A stretch of DNA of 5,768 nucleotides from CAZMFZ01 sp046152935 (GTDB taxonomy: Bacteria > Bacteroidota > Bacteroidia > Cytophagales > UBA9547): positions 1 through 5,768 of the forward strand of contig JBJXGB010000067.1 in the NCBI GenBank assembly GCA_046152935.1, in the 5' to 3' direction. A model generated the notes under the pieces. That model saw only the letters and a program-made list of their open reading frames with translations. It was not told the DNA's origin and made no database searches. The translations under genes were made by a program, and so were the position numbers. This document shows positions 5,694 to 5,768 of the stretch, one piece after another. Positions within the stretch are counted from its first letter, which is position 1. Each line of letters begins with the position of its first letter.

Positions 5694-5768
5694 CTATTCC
5701 AATCCCACCATCACAAAACTTCCCCAATACACAGGGTATTTGTATTTCAATTTAATTTGTTTTTTGGC
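5694..5768 (-). CDS. C-terminal tail of a probable CHAT-domain protein, partial
   Basis: Reading in from the right edge on the minus strand gives 24 residues, AKKQIKLKYKYPVYWGSFVM then VGLE, and a TAG at 5694-5696. The 'yP.YW.sFvmvG' ending closely resembles the last strand of CHAT (caspase-like, HetF-associated) domains, which often finish 'hPyyWa.FvliG' close to the stop. In Bacteroidota such proteins usually carry TPR repeats before the CHAT domain and can act as proteases in defence or signalling. The His-Cys catalytic pair would lie outside the window, so activity cannot be judged. The call rests on 24 residues only. Confidence 0.55.
   Translation of the reverse strand, partial: AKKQIKLKYKYPVYWGSFVMVGLE

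Overview
The window looks like chromosomal DNA from a Bacteroidota bacterium (Cytophagales or Flavobacteriia type). The reasons are low GC, start codons without Shine-Dalgarno sequences, a giant secreted FG-GAP/IPT protein, and intergenic DNA full of small palindromes and TTCTTT-type repeats. Every gene I can support lies on the minus strand.

Positions 1-4450 are one uninterrupted minus-strand reading frame. It starts at 4450 and runs off the left edge after 1483 codons with no stop. The protein has a signal peptide, one IPT/TIG-like domain, seven FG-GAP/VCBS repeats with calcium-loop motifs (probably one seven-bladed beta-propeller), six more IPT/TIG-like domains, and two copies of a Bacteroidota-type beta module separated by another IPT-like domain. 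The C-terminus, where a type IX secretion sorting domain might be expected, is outside the window. The plus-strand ORFs of 68-151 codons in this region are shadows of this gene.

Positions 4451-5012 contain no gene. They hold three copies of a GTTGGTG...CACCAAC hairpin, two GC-rich palindromes, an 11-bp-stem hairpin, a long imperfect inverted repeat and degenerate TTCTTTCAATCTTTA repeats.

Positions 5013-5549 are a two-gene minus-strand unit. The upstream gene is a DUF4160 family member interrupted by an in-frame TAG at its conserved PPHFH motif. Its TAA directly abuts the ATG of an intact DUF2442 gene. These families are commonly found as neighbours and resemble a toxin-antitoxin-like pair. 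The unit is bracketed by two similar direct repeats of about 70 bp (4895-4963 and 5579-5648), which gives it a cassette-like layout.

Positions 5694-5768 encode the last 24 residues of another minus-strand protein, whose ending resembles the C-terminus of CHAT (caspase-like) domain proteins. The CHAT tail, small gene pair and giant adhesin-like gene share a strand, but repeat-rich gaps separate them, so the giant gene is probably transcribed independently of the others.
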